Origin: CBDCXF01 sp965223755
GTDB lineage: Bacteria; Acidobacteriota; Thermoanaerobaculia; Multivoradales; JAHEKO01
Direction: 5' to 3'
Length of the DNA stretch: 64,000 nucleotides
NCBI GenBank assembly: GCA_965223755.1
Contig: CBDCXF010000001.1
Location: 186,001 to 250,000 of the forward strand
The first letter of the stretch is position 1; each line of letters begins with the position of its first letter. The notes beneath the pieces were generated by a model. It was not told where the DNA came from. It saw nothing but the letters and a program-made list of their open reading frames with translations, and searched no databases. The translations under genes were made by a program, and so were the position numbers. Below, one piece after another: positions 27,016-34,721 of the stretch.

Positions 27016-28893
27016 ATGACGACAAGTGAGAGTGAGGGGGCCCAGAATCCGGCTCAACTCGAGAAGGTCGAGGATGTAGTCATCCGCTTCGCTGGTGACT
27101 CCGGCGACGGCATGCAGTTGACCGGGAATCAATTCACGCGGACCTCCGCCATCGTCGGCAACGACCTGGCGACCCTGCCCGAATTTCCCGCCGAAATCCG
27201 CGCACCGCAGGGCACGCTCGCCGGGGTATCGGCCTTTCAAGTTCGCATCGCGGAATTCGACATTCACACCCCGGGAGACGCGCCCGATGTGTTGGTGGCG
27301 ATGAATCCGGCGGCGTTGAAGAAGAGTCTCAGGGACCTCAAGTCCAACGGCATCCTCATCGCCAACACCGACGAGTTCAACGATCGCAACCTCAAGAAGG
27401 CGGGGTACGAGAGCAATCCCATCGAAGACGGATCGCTCGACGGCTATCGCGTTTACACCGCCGACATTACGACCATGACGCGTCGAGCGCTCGAAGACTC
27501 GGGCCTCGATGTCAAGACTCAGGATCGCTGCAAGAACTTCTTCGCGCTGGGCATGGTCTATTGGATGTTCAACCGGCCGCTTGAGACCTCGATCGGGTGG
27601 TTGCAAAAGAAGTTCGCGCGCAAACCGGAAATCGCGGAAGCCAACGAGAAAGCGCTACGCGCGGGTTGGAACTTCTGCGACATCACCGGGGTGTTTCAGG
27701 TGCGCTACGAAGTCATGCCGGCGCAACTCGAGCCGGGCACCTACCGCAACGTGATGGGAAATCAGGCGCTATCGATGGGCCTCGCCGCCGCCGGGCAACT
27801 TTCCGACATGCCTGTTTTCTTAGGTTCTTATCCGATCACCCCGGCGAGCGACATCCTGCACCAACTCTCGACCTACAAGAACTACCGCGTCACGACCTTT
27901 CAGGCCGAAGATGAGATTGCCGCCTGTTGTTCGGCGATCGGAGCTGCATTTGGGGGCGCTTTGGCCGTGACGACTACCAGTGGGCCGGGTCTGGCGCTCA
28001 AGGCCGAAGCCATCAATTTGGCGGTGATGACGGAATTGCCGTTGGTGGTGGTCGACGTGCAGCGCGCCGGGCCGTCCACCGGCATGCCGACTTCCACCGA
28101 GCAGTCGGACCTCCTGCAGGCGATGTTCGGGCGCAACGGCGAATCGCCGCTGCCGGTGATCGCCGCTGCAAGCCCCGCCGATTGCTTCGACGCCGCCATC
28201 GAAGCCTGCCGCATCGCGGTCAAGTACCGCGTGCCGGTGATGCTGATGTCGGACGGTTATCTGGCCAACGGCTCCGAGCCGTGGCGTCTACCCGATCTGG
28301 ACGACTTGCCGCGCTTCCAACCCGACTATGTTGAAGCGGCGGACGATTTCGCCCCATATTCGCGAGACGCTGAGACCCTGGCGCGCCCGTGGGCGATTCC
28401 TGGCACCGAAGGATTGGAGCACCGCATTGGCGGCCTGGAGAAGGAAGCCGGATCGGGTAACGTGTCCTACGACCCCGACAACCATCAACTGATGACCAAT
28501 GTGCGTGCCGACAAGGTCGCGGGCATCGCCAACGACATTCCAGAACTGGAAGTGCACGGCGATGCCGACGCCGACGTCTTGATCCTCGGCTGGGGCTCGA
28601 CACTCGGCGCGATTACCGGGGCCACCACGCAGCTTTTGGCTCAGGGCGTCTCGGTAGCCCGGGCCCATTTGCGCTACGTCAACCCGTTCCCCAGGAACTT
28701 GGGCGACGTGTTGGAAAAGTACGAGCACGTCATCGTGCCTGAAGTAAATATGGGGCAACTGTCACTGCTGTTGCGAGCCCATTTCCTCAAGCCGGTTTTG
28801 CCTCTCACCAAGGTAGAGGGCAAGCCTTTTTTCCGCAGCGAGATCGTCAACAAAGTTCTGGAGATCGTAGGGGAGCCGACCCATGTCCACTAG
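27016..28893 (+). CDS. korA: 2-oxoglutarate:ferredoxin oxidoreductase, alpha subunit (gamma-alpha fusion)
   Basis: 625 residues. The first ~190 form the gamma domain (RFAGDSGDGMQLTGNQF, EIRAPQGTLAGVSAFQVRI); the rest is the pyrimidine-binding alpha domain (GNQALSMGLAAAG, GSYPITPASDILH, TTSGPGLALKAEA, QRAGPSTGMPTSTEQSDL). With KorB it oxidatively decarboxylates a 2-oxoacid, most likely 2-oxoglutarate, with CoA and ferredoxin; reversible for carboxylation. It lacks the ferredoxin-like delta domain, as is normal for two-subunit enzymes. Overlaps korB by 11 bases. Confidence 0.93.
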   Translation: MTTSESEGAQNPAQLEKVEDVVIRFAGDSGDGMQLTGNQFTRTSAIVGNDLATLPEFPAEIRAPQGTLAGVSAFQVRIAEFDIHTPGDAPDVLVAMNPAALKKSLRDLKSNGILIANTDEFNDRNLKKAGYESNPIEDGSLDGYRVYTADITTMTRRALEDSGLDVKTQDRCKNFFALGMVYWMFNRPLETSIGWLQKKFARKPEIAEANEKALRAGWNFCDITGVFQVRYEVMPAQLEPGTYRNVMGNQALSMGLAAAGQLSDMPVFLGSYPITPASDILHQLSTYKNYRVTTFQAEDEIAACCSAIGAAFGGALAVTTTSGPGLALKAEAINLAVMTELPLVVVDVQRAGPSTGMPTSTEQSDLLQAMFGRNGESPLPVIAAASPADCFDAAIEACRIAVKYRVPVMLMSDGYLANGSEPWRLPDLDDLPRFQPDYVEAADDFAPYSRDAETLARPWAIPGTEGLEHRIGGLEKEAGSGNVSYDPDNHQLMTNVRADKVAGIANDIPELEVHGDADADVLILGWGSTLGAITGATTQLLAQGVSVARAHLRYVNPFPRNLGDVLEKYEHVIVPEVNMGQLSLLLRAHFLKPVLPLTKVEGKPFFRSEIVNKVLEIVGEPTHVH

Positions 28894-29932
28894 TTCAGAA
28901 AGCAACGGCCAGCAGCACAAGGCCGAACAACAGCTCAAAGCCAAGGATTTTCAGTCCGACCAGGAAGTACGGTGGTGTCCCGGTTGTGGGGACTACGCCA
29001 TCCTGCGGGCGGTGCAGAAAGTATTTCCGCAACTCGGCGTCCCCAAGGAGCGGTTTGTGGTGGTTTCGGGTATTGGATGCTCGAGTCGCTTCCCCTACTA
29101 CATGGACACCTTTGGCTTTCACTCGATTCACGGCCGAGCTCCGGCGGTGGCTTCGGGCCTCAAGCTGGCCCGCCCCGACCTTGAAGTGTGGGTCGCCACT
29201 GGCGACGGTGACGCCATGTCGATCGGCGGCAACCACTTCATCCACCTGTTGCGGCGCAATGTGGGTGTCAAAGTTCTGCTCTTCAACAACCGCATCTATG
29301 GGCTCACCAAAGGTCAGTACTCTCCGACTTCAGAAGTCGGCAAACGCACCAAGTCGACTCCGGTGGGATCGCTCGACAACCCCTTCAATCCGGTGGGGCT
29401 GGCCATCGGAGCAGGCGCTACCTTCGTGGCGCGGTCGGTGGACATCTTCCAGCCGCATTTGCAGGCGGTGTTGCAGCAAGCAGCGCAGCACAAAGGGACG
29501 GCCTTCATCGAGATCTATCAAAACTGCAACATCTTCAACGACAAGGCCTTTGCCTACATGACCGACAAGGGAGTGAAGGCGGACAACACGCTGGAACTCA
29601 AGCACGGAGAACCGCTGGTTTTCGGTAAGGAACTCGACAAGGGCGTTCGCCTCTCGGGTCGCGACCTCGAAGTCATTGAACTCGGAGGCGCAGTGGGACC
29701 GGAGGACTGCCTGGTTTGGGATCAAGATCGAGCCAATCCAACCCTGGCCTACATGATGTCGCAGATGCTGCCCCCCGACTTTCCGACCCCGATCGGCGTT
29801 TTCCGCAATGTCGCGCAGCCCGCCTATGAGGAGGCGACGGCGGATCAGATCAACCACGAGATCGAACGCCTCGGAGCGGGAACGCTGGAGGACTTGGTCT
29901 ATTCCGGTGAAACTTGGGAGGTCGGTGCTTAG
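28883..29932 (+). CDS. korB: 2-oxoglutarate:ferredoxin oxidoreductase, beta subunit
   Basis: 349 residues; thiamine-diphosphate-binding subunit. Has the cluster-ligand motif WCPGCGDYAIL, the ThDP motif GDGDAMSIGGNHF and NNRIYGLTKGQYSPTS, which is characteristic of this beta subunit. The ATG lies inside the end of korA, so the subunits are translated together. The N-terminal 25 residues are polar and variable. Confidence 0.93.
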   Translation: MSTSSESNGQQHKAEQQLKAKDFQSDQEVRWCPGCGDYAILRAVQKVFPQLGVPKERFVVVSGIGCSSRFPYYMDTFGFHSIHGRAPAVASGLKLARPDLEVWVATGDGDAMSIGGNHFIHLLRRNVGVKVLLFNNRIYGLTKGQYSPTSEVGKRTKSTPVGSLDNPFNPVGLAIGAGATFVARSVDIFQPHLQAVLQQAAQHKGTAFIEIYQNCNIFNDKAFAYMTDKGVKADNTLELKHGEPLVFGKELDKGVRLSGRDLEVIELGGAVGPEDCLVWDQDRANPTLAYMMSQMLPPDFPTPIGVFRNVAQPAYEEATADQINHEIERLGAGTLEDLVYSGETWEVGA

Positions 29933-29956
29933 TTTGCCGGTCGGTTGATTCTCAGC

Positions 29957-30346
29957 TTAGACCGGCGCCCCAGAATCTGCCGCAATCAGGTAGGTCTGCT
30001 CGCCGACCACCTGCGGGTCGAGGGCGAACTCATACAGCTCGAGGCCACCAAATAGAGCGCGCACGCTTTCGTGCCCGGCTGCGTGCATGCGTTGCACTTG
30101 TACCAGCGCCTCGCGGCCATCGTCATCGAAAAGGATGACTTGGGTCTCCGTCTGGTCGGGCAGCCAATCGGGATTCGGCATCGAGATGGCGCCGTCGAGG
30201 GTCCAGCGGCCGGCTTGAGTGCGCACGTCGACCAGCACCAGTTCGACGCCGTCGCGGAGAGCGCGGAAAACCGAAAAGGGCGAGATCTCAAACTGCGGTT
30301 GAAACTCGACCACGGGATTGCCACGAGAATCGGTGTAGCTGGGCAT
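29957..30346 (-). CDS. rhodanese-like domain protein without catalytic cysteine
   Basis: 129 residues. A single rhodanese-like domain: FSVFRALRDGVELVLVDVRTQ, DGAISMP and ALVQVQRMHAAGHESVRALFGGL. The position after the VILFD strand where active rhodaneses carry Cys reads D-D-D-G, and there is no Cys in the protein, so sulfur transfer is excluded; a binding or regulatory role is likely. The start codon lies inside the first unit of the 15-bp repeat array at 30336-30394 and has no ribosome site. Confidence 0.7.
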   Translation of the reverse strand: MPSYTDSRGNPVVEFQPQFEISPFSVFRALRDGVELVLVDVRTQAGRWTLDGAISMPNPDWLPDQTETQVILFDDDGREALVQVQRMHAAGHESVRALFGGLELYEFALDPQVVGEQTYLIAADSGAPV

Positions 30347-30394
30347 CTAGTAATGGGTTTCTAGTAACTGGCCATCTAGTAAACGGGCATCTAG
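30336..30394. repeat. four 14-15-bp repeats with CTAG, overlapping the rhodanese-like start
   Basis: Units 30336-30350, 30351-30364, 30365-30379 and 30380-30394 all end in TCTAG (consensus TAAnTGGSCATCTAG). The array fills the space between the DUF1015 stop and the rhodanese-like gene and supplies the latter's start codon. Confidence 0.8.
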
Positions 30395-30414
30395 CGGTAA
30401 TTCGCCATGCAGCG

Positions 30415-31626
30415 TCAGAGAATCTGTTGACGGTGCGGGCTCCACACCAGGCCAGAAACCAATTTGGGCAGGAATCGGGTCGATTTGGGCGGCAAGACCG
30501 GCGCAACTTCCAGCGCTCGGCCGAAGGCGTTCGGGGACATCGGTGGCAGCCACACCGAGAGAGCGAAGTCTCCGTCGCGCATTTCTTGCCCCAGCCGGGC
30601 TGGGTCGGAACGGTAGGTGATGGTGCCGTCGGTGGCGCAGCCCGGGTCCCAGCCCAGGGCCGGGAACGCGGCGTGGAAGAGCGATACCGGAAGATCGGGA
30701 ACGGCGACATCGGATGTGGCGCGAATGGCGTCGGCATCCAGGCGCCAAAGCTCGGCTTGACCGCCGTGCCGCCAGACACCGATGGTCGGAGCTTCGGCCT
30801 CGGCCACCGCTGCAGCCACTTCCCGGCCGTCGGCCACGTCCAGAGTCTGGATCTCCGCCATCCCCGACAACCGGCCGATATCGGCTTCGCCTTTCCATGC
30901 GCGGTGGATGGGATCGATGGTCAGCCCCGGCGAAGCCAGGCTGACGATGACGACCATCTTGCATCCTGGTGCCTGCGAGCCTTCAGCCCGGACCTCGCGG
31001 GCGTAGAGGGTGGCGACCCTGGTGCGGTGGTGGCCGTCGGCGATGAGGCCATCGATTTCCCCTAGCGCGTCGCGGTAGGAGGCGATGCGTCCCGGGTCGG
31101 CGATGGCTTGGATGGCATGTCGGTTGCCGTCGAGGTCCAATGCCCGGGTCGCCCGCGCGGTCGGTTCACTCTCCAAGAGCTGATTGAGTTTGCCGCCATC
31201 ATCGGTGAGCAGGAACACCGGTTCGAGGTCGGTCTGGGTGCGGCGCAGAAGCTCCAGGCGTTCCTCGACGGTCTTGTCGACGGTTTGTTCGTGCGGCCGG
31301 ATGTCGCCGCGGCCGACTTCGGCGAGGGCGCAGAGACCGAGACGGCGTCCGCCGTCGGGCAAGGTGGTTTCGTAGAGGTAAAGCGAGGGCTCGGAGTCTT
31401 GAATGACGTGCCCTTCTTCAATCCAACGTTCGAGCGTTGAACACGACGCGCCGTGAGGATCGTTGGCTTCGGGGTCAGGGCGAGTCAGGTGTGTGAAATG
31501 GTAGGGGTCGGTCCGCAACCGCTCGCCCAAATCGCGGCTGATTTGATCGAATGGAGGCGCAGCCCACGACCCAGGATCGCCGTTTTTGTCGGCAAAACGC
31601 TGCCCGTGAAACGCATGAATCTTCAT
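30415..31626 (-). CDS. DUF1015 family protein
   Basis: 403 residues from ATG 31626, preceded by GGAGG at good spacing. Family features: N-terminal AAPPFDQIS and the DPYHFTHLTRP region, central IADGHHRTRVA, and the characteristic ending PPKSTRFLPKLVSGLVW. The conserved DGHHR suggests a nucleotide- or phosphate-handling enzyme, but function is unknown. Cytoplasmic. The end matches the family, so the longer alternative frame that reads on into the repeat array is not its true C-terminus. Confidence 0.85.
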   Translation of the reverse strand: MKIHAFHGQRFADKNGDPGSWAAPPFDQISRDLGERLRTDPYHFTHLTRPDPEANDPHGASCSTLERWIEEGHVIQDSEPSLYLYETTLPDGGRRLGLCALAEVGRGDIRPHEQTVDKTVEERLELLRRTQTDLEPVFLLTDDGGKLNQLLESEPTARATRALDLDGNRHAIQAIADPGRIASYRDALGEIDGLIADGHHRTRVATLYAREVRAEGSQAPGCKMVVIVSLASPGLTIDPIHRAWKGEADIGRLSGMAEIQTLDVADGREVAAAVAEAEAPTIGVWRHGGQAELWRLDADAIRATSDVAVPDLPVSLFHAAFPALGWDPGCATDGTITYRSDPARLGQEMRDGDFALSVWLPPMSPNAFGRALEVAPVLPPKSTRFLPKLVSGLVWSPHRQQIL

Positions 31627-31727
31627 TCGTCCTCCGTGGCGCATCCTACCTCGCGTGTAGCACTGACGGGCGGTCGCGATGCTTAGAAGATTCGCGCCTT
31701 CGAGCCCGAGCGATTGCCCCGATGCTG

Positions 31728-31773
31728 GCTCGTCCTATACTCGCCAGTCCTACCCTTGCTAGTCCTATACTGG
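31728..31773. repeat. three ~16-bp repeats upstream of yihY
   Basis: GCTCGTCCTATACT, CGCCAGTCCTACCCTT and GCTAGTCCTATACTGG in tandem. They share a GCYAGTCC core with the larger array at 32656-32783 on the other side of the same gene. The third unit contains a TATACT that could serve as a -10 element for yihY. Confidence 0.65.
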
Positions 31774-31805
31774 GCGGCGGCGCACACACGTGTTCCGCAG
31801 CAACT

Positions 31806-32633
31806 ATGGGACTCCGATCGATAGCGAAGTGGTTTGAACGGTTGATCCGTGAGATCTACCACCAGCGTCTATCGGACGAAGCCGCCAAGATCGCCTATTT
31901 CCTTCTCATCTCACTGTTTCCTTTCTTGCTGGTGCTGTTCTCACTGGCCGGCCTTCTGGAACGAGAAGTTATTTCGTCGTGGACGCTGGAACAACTGCTT
32001 AAAGTGGTGCCGCAGGAAACCGCCGTTTACCTCTCACGATATGTCGAGGAGGTAGTGGGGCCGATCCGTCCTGAACTGCTCGTAGCAGCCGTGTTCTTAT
32101 TCGTGTGGTCGGGATCCAACCTGTTGGTCACATTGACTGAAGGATTGAATCGGATCTTCGGCATCGCCGAGCAACGCCGTTGGTGGCACCGTCGATTGGT
32201 GGCGATGGCGTTCGTTTTGGCGTTGGGGGTGGCGGTGGCGGTGTGGGCTTCGTTGTTTGCAGTGGCTTCGAGTCGCCTGCAGGTGATTCAGCACCTCTGG
32301 GGATTGGGGCAATCTGCGGCGCTTTACGGGGTGCTCGCTGTAGTTCTATTCGCCGTCTACGCAATCATGCCCAACCACAAAGATCGCCCTTCGCTGAGGC
32401 GCCTCGCGGCGGGTGCTTTGGCGTCCTCGGCGATTTGGTGGACCGCTTCGGTCGGTTTCCGCTTCTACCTTGCGACCTACGCCCGCTACGCGCTCTTCTA
32501 CGGCTTTGTCGCCGGTTGGTTGATCCTTCTACTGTGGTTGTACATGCTCGGGTATTCGATCTTGGTTGGCGCCGTGGTCACGCGCGCCCTACCACCTCGC
32601 CGCGGCTCTCAATCAGGGCGTTCGGAAGGCTAG
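31806..32633 (+). CDS. YihY/BrkB (RNase BN-like) family inner-membrane protein
   Basis: 275 residues from ATG 31806; a longer in-frame extension upstream is ruled out because it runs through the tandem repeats and the 5' end of the opposite gene. Six hydrophobic segments, with the family opening (RLSDEAAKIAYFLLISLFPFLLVL) and the later FVWSGSNLLVTLTEGLNRIFG and LYGFVAGWLILLLWLYMLGYSILVGA-type segments. Once thought to be RNase BN; now regarded as a membrane protein or transporter of unknown function. Confidence 0.85.
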   Translation: MGLRSIAKWFERLIREIYHQRLSDEAAKIAYFLLISLFPFLLVLFSLAGLLEREVISSWTLEQLLKVVPQETAVYLSRYVEEVVGPIRPELLVAAVFLFVWSGSNLLVTLTEGLNRIFGIAEQRRWWHRRLVAMAFVLALGVAVAVWASLFAVASSRLQVIQHLWGLGQSAALYGVLAVVLFAVYAIMPNHKDRPSLRRLAAGALASSAIWWTASVGFRFYLATYARYALFYGFVAGWLILLLWLYMLGYSILVGAVVTRALPPRRGSQSGRSEG

Positions 32634-32655
32634 TTACGGCCTAATCCCGATATGC

Positions 32656-32783
32656 GCCAATCCAGGGATGTGGCCAATCCAGGGAGGTGCCAGTTCAGGG
32701 TGTGCCAGTCTAGGGCTGCGCAAGTCCAGGGATGTGCCAGTCCAGGGACGTACGAGTCCGGGCGCGGGCTAGTCCGTGTGCTG
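32656..32783. repeat. eight imperfect 16-bp tandem repeats between yihY and the mobA-like gene
   Basis: Consensus GCCAGTCCAGGGATGT, period 15-17, about eight copies. The last unit runs into the coding end of the minus-strand mobA-like gene, and its CTAG provides that gene's TAG stop (32769-32771). The outer copies are more degenerate. No spacers, so not CRISPR. Confidence 0.85.
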
Positions 32784-33404
32784 AGCATCTCCGCGCGCGG
32801 CGGCGTAATCAGCCGGGGTGTCGATGTCCAAGAGGACGCCTGGATCAACAACCTCGACTTCGCGCACTCGCTGCGGATAGCGGACCAGCAACTGTTTGAG
32901 GCCGACCGTTAGGTCGAGGCCGCGGATTTCCTGCACCAAAGCCCTTGGAATGCAGAGGGGATGCCCTCGTTTACCTTGATATGTCGGGACCCACAGCGAC
33001 TCATCCATTTCGGTCGCCAACTGCAGGAGTTTGGCTACGGTCTGCGGTTGCAGGCGAGGTACGTCCGCCGGCGTGACCAGTAGATAGGCTGGATTGAATG
33101 CGCCCAGGTCGTCGAGGGCGGCTTCAATGCCCGACTGGATGGAGCGCAGCATCCCAAGTTGTGGCTCGGGGTTGATAGCGAACTCGACGTTCAACTCAAG
33201 GCATTGCTGGCGAAGGTCGGAGCTCGAGTCGCGGCCGACGACGATCACCCGCTCGACACCGCCGTCGCAAAGGGCTCGAATGACGCTTCCCGCCACCGTC
33301 GTATCGCCGAACGGCAGCAACAGCTTGCCGACGCCCATGCGCCGCGCGGCTCCGGCAGCGGGAACGACGGCACAGCTACGAACACACTGCCTCGATGTTG
33401 TCAT
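32769..33404 (-). CDS. MobA/MocA-like nucleotidyltransferase
   Basis: 211 residues, GT-A fold NTP transferase: VVPAAGAARRMGVGKLLLPFG at the start, RVIVVGRD, GMLRSIQSGIEAA, LLVTPADVPRL and KRGHPLCIPRAL. This matches MocA/MobA enzymes that attach CMP or GMP to molybdopterin, but similar proteins activate other phosphates; no molybdoenzyme genes are nearby. The only possible start, ATG 33402-33404, sits in a perfect 13-bp hairpin. Confidence 0.82.
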   Translation of the reverse strand: MTTSRQCVRSCAVVPAAGAARRMGVGKLLLPFGDTTVAGSVIRALCDGGVERVIVVGRDSSSDLRQQCLELNVEFAINPEPQLGMLRSIQSGIEAALDDLGAFNPAYLLVTPADVPRLQPQTVAKLLQLATEMDESLWVPTYQGKRGHPLCIPRALVQEIRGLDLTVGLKQLLVRYPQRVREVEVVDPGVLLDIDTPADYAAARGDAQHTD

Positions 33405-33414
33405 CGAGGCAGTG
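33385..33414. promoter_or_regulatory. perfect 13-bp hairpin spanning the mobA-like start codon
   Basis: CACTGCCTCGATG and CATCGAGGCAGTG flank a 4-base loop. On the minus strand the ATG of the mobA-like gene is at the foot of the loop, so folding would hide the start. It also lies 40 bases behind the PDZ gene stop, where it could act as a transcript end, though no U-run follows. Confidence 0.6.
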
Positions 33415-33455
33415 TACCCGTTGGCAGAAGCTAGGCAGGCTGTGTCAACAGATCC

Positions 33456-34223
33456 TTAGTTGGTGGCGCTCTGCTGCAGTTTGGCGAGCGCTTCGGCGAG
33501 ACGGTCGCCGAGTTCTTCGATCTGCGCCTCCATCTCCAACAGACGCTCTTCGAGGTCCTTATTACGGATGGCGAACGACTCGATGCGCTTTTGAAACTCG
33601 GGCGCTTCAACCCGTGCGCGAAGCGCGTCAATGGCCTCTAGCATCGGCGTGCCATGGACGAAGATGTTGTCCTCGTCGTCCTGGCCGAATCGGAAGCTGA
33701 ATCCGTGCTCACCGGTGTTTCCTTCGAGAATCTCCACCAGTTTCTGTTCGCTATCGCCGGTCCAGTTGACGAAAACCTGCCGGCGATCGGCTTCGCCCAC
33801 GGTGACGTTGATGGTGCGCTCTCGCCCGCCGCGTACGACGGTCAGTTCGGTGGCGGTGTCCGGGTCGAGGCGGCCGATGACGCGGGCGAGGTCGGAGCTA
33901 GAGGCAATCTCCTCGTCGGCAACGTGAGTGACGATGTCCCCGATTTGCAATTCGGACCGGGACGCAGGGCTGTCCTCGGCGATCGAGGAGATCATGACAC
34001 CGTTGTTGCCGTCGACGCCGAAGTGGTCGAGCAGATCACTGCTAAGGTGAGTGGTCGAAACCCCTAGATAGCCTCGAGGGACTAGCAGGCGCTGGACATG
34101 AGCATCCTTGACCACGAAGACGTTGGGGTCGGTCTCCGGAGCCGGGTGCGGATGATCGGCAGCAGCGACTCCGGCCGTGGATATGGCAATGGCGATAATG
34201 ACTGCGAAAGATGTTTTTTTCAT
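33456..34223 (-). CDS. periplasmic PDZ-domain protein
   Basis: 255 residues from ATG 34223, preceded by GGAGAG. Signal peptide (MKKTSFAVIIAIAISTAGVAAA), one PDZ domain (about 50-145: RGYLGVSTTHL, GVMISSIAEDSPASRSELQIGDIV, ELTVVRGGRERTINVTVG), an acidic linker with GFSFRFGQDDEDN, and a C-terminal coiled coil of about 60 residues (LEERLLEMEAQIEELGDRLAEAL). No protease domain. Third gene of the ECF sigma operon; probably a periplasmic sensor or adaptor for misfolded envelope proteins. Confidence 0.82.
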   Translation of the reverse strand: MKKTSFAVIIAIAISTAGVAAADHPHPAPETDPNVFVVKDAHVQRLLVPRGYLGVSTTHLSSDLLDHFGVDGNNGVMISSIAEDSPASRSELQIGDIVTHVADEEIASSSDLARVIGRLDPDTATELTVVRGGRERTINVTVGEADRRQVFVNWTGDSEQKLVEILEGNTGEHGFSFRFGQDDEDNIFVHGTPMLEAIDALRARVEAPEFQKRIESFAIRNKDLEERLLEMEAQIEELGDRLAEALAKLQQSATN

Positions 34224-34259
34224 GGCTCTCTCCATTCGATTGGTGGCTCAGTTGGTCGT

Positions 34260-34721
34260 CTAGTAGTTGGCCCTACGCACCGAGCCCATTTGCATTCCTT
34301 CATTCCCGGTGAGAACGGGGGCCAAGGGATAAACAAACTCCAAACCCTCGTCACCGGCCAGGTACACCACCGGCGCGGCGCCCGCGCGCAACCGACGCAG
34401 ATCGTCGAGTTCCCGCTCGATGCGCTTTTGCTCCCGCAGCAAATCTCTTATTTCCGCTTCTGCCTGTGCGGTCGCCGATGCACCTTTCAAATCGGGATCC
34501 GACACGAAGAACAATATGGCGATCAGGGCGAGGGCGAAGGTGGCTGCTGCGGCCAAGGGCGCTATCCCTGTGCGGCGCCGAACGACATCTTCTCGAGCCC
34601 GCCCCACGACGCGTTGAGTGAAACCAGGACTGGGGAGATCGACCGGCTCTCTGAGCGCAGCGCGGATTTCCTCTTCCCAGATATCCTGGCGTTTTTGGAC
34701 GTTCTGCGGTTCTTGTTTCAT
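34260..34721 (-). CDS. membrane-bound anti-sigma-like protein
   Basis: 153 residues with a cytoplasmic N-terminal part of about 50 residues, one transmembrane segment (IAPLAAAATFALALIAILFFV) and a periplasmic part that starts with a coiled coil (EAEIRDLLREQKRIERELDDLRRL). It has no zinc-binding HxxxCxxC of ZAS anti-sigmas. ATG overlaps the sigma gene stop as ATGA, and topology is that of an anti-sigma factor, but the assignment rests on context. Confidence 0.7.
   Translation of the reverse strand: MKQEPQNVQKRQDIWEEEIRAALREPVDLPSPGFTQRVVGRAREDVVRRRTGIAPLAAAATFALALIAILFFVSDPDLKGASATAQAEAEIRDLLREQKRIERELDDLRRLRAGAAPVVYLAGDEGLEFVYPLAPVLTGNEGMQMGSVRRANY

Noticed and set aside
29957..30346. Active thiosulfate sulfurtransferase
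   Set aside because: The protein contains no cysteine, so the rhodanese persulfide mechanism is impossible.
30347..30964. Alternative C-terminus of the DUF1015 protein reading into the repeat array
   Set aside because: The family-typical ending PPKSTRFLPKLVSGLVW is in the main frame and ends at 30415; the other frame only looks protein-like because of the 15-bp repeats (repeated LLD).
31551..31805. N-terminal extension of YihY
   Set aside because: It runs through tandem repeats and the 5' end of the opposite gene, has no family similarity, and ATG 31806 matches the usual YihY N-terminus.
32769..33404. Specific assignment as molybdenum cofactor cytidylyltransferase (mocA)
   Set aside because: The fold and motifs fit, but no molybdoenzyme or cofactor gene is nearby and related enzymes use other substrates, so only the family is given.
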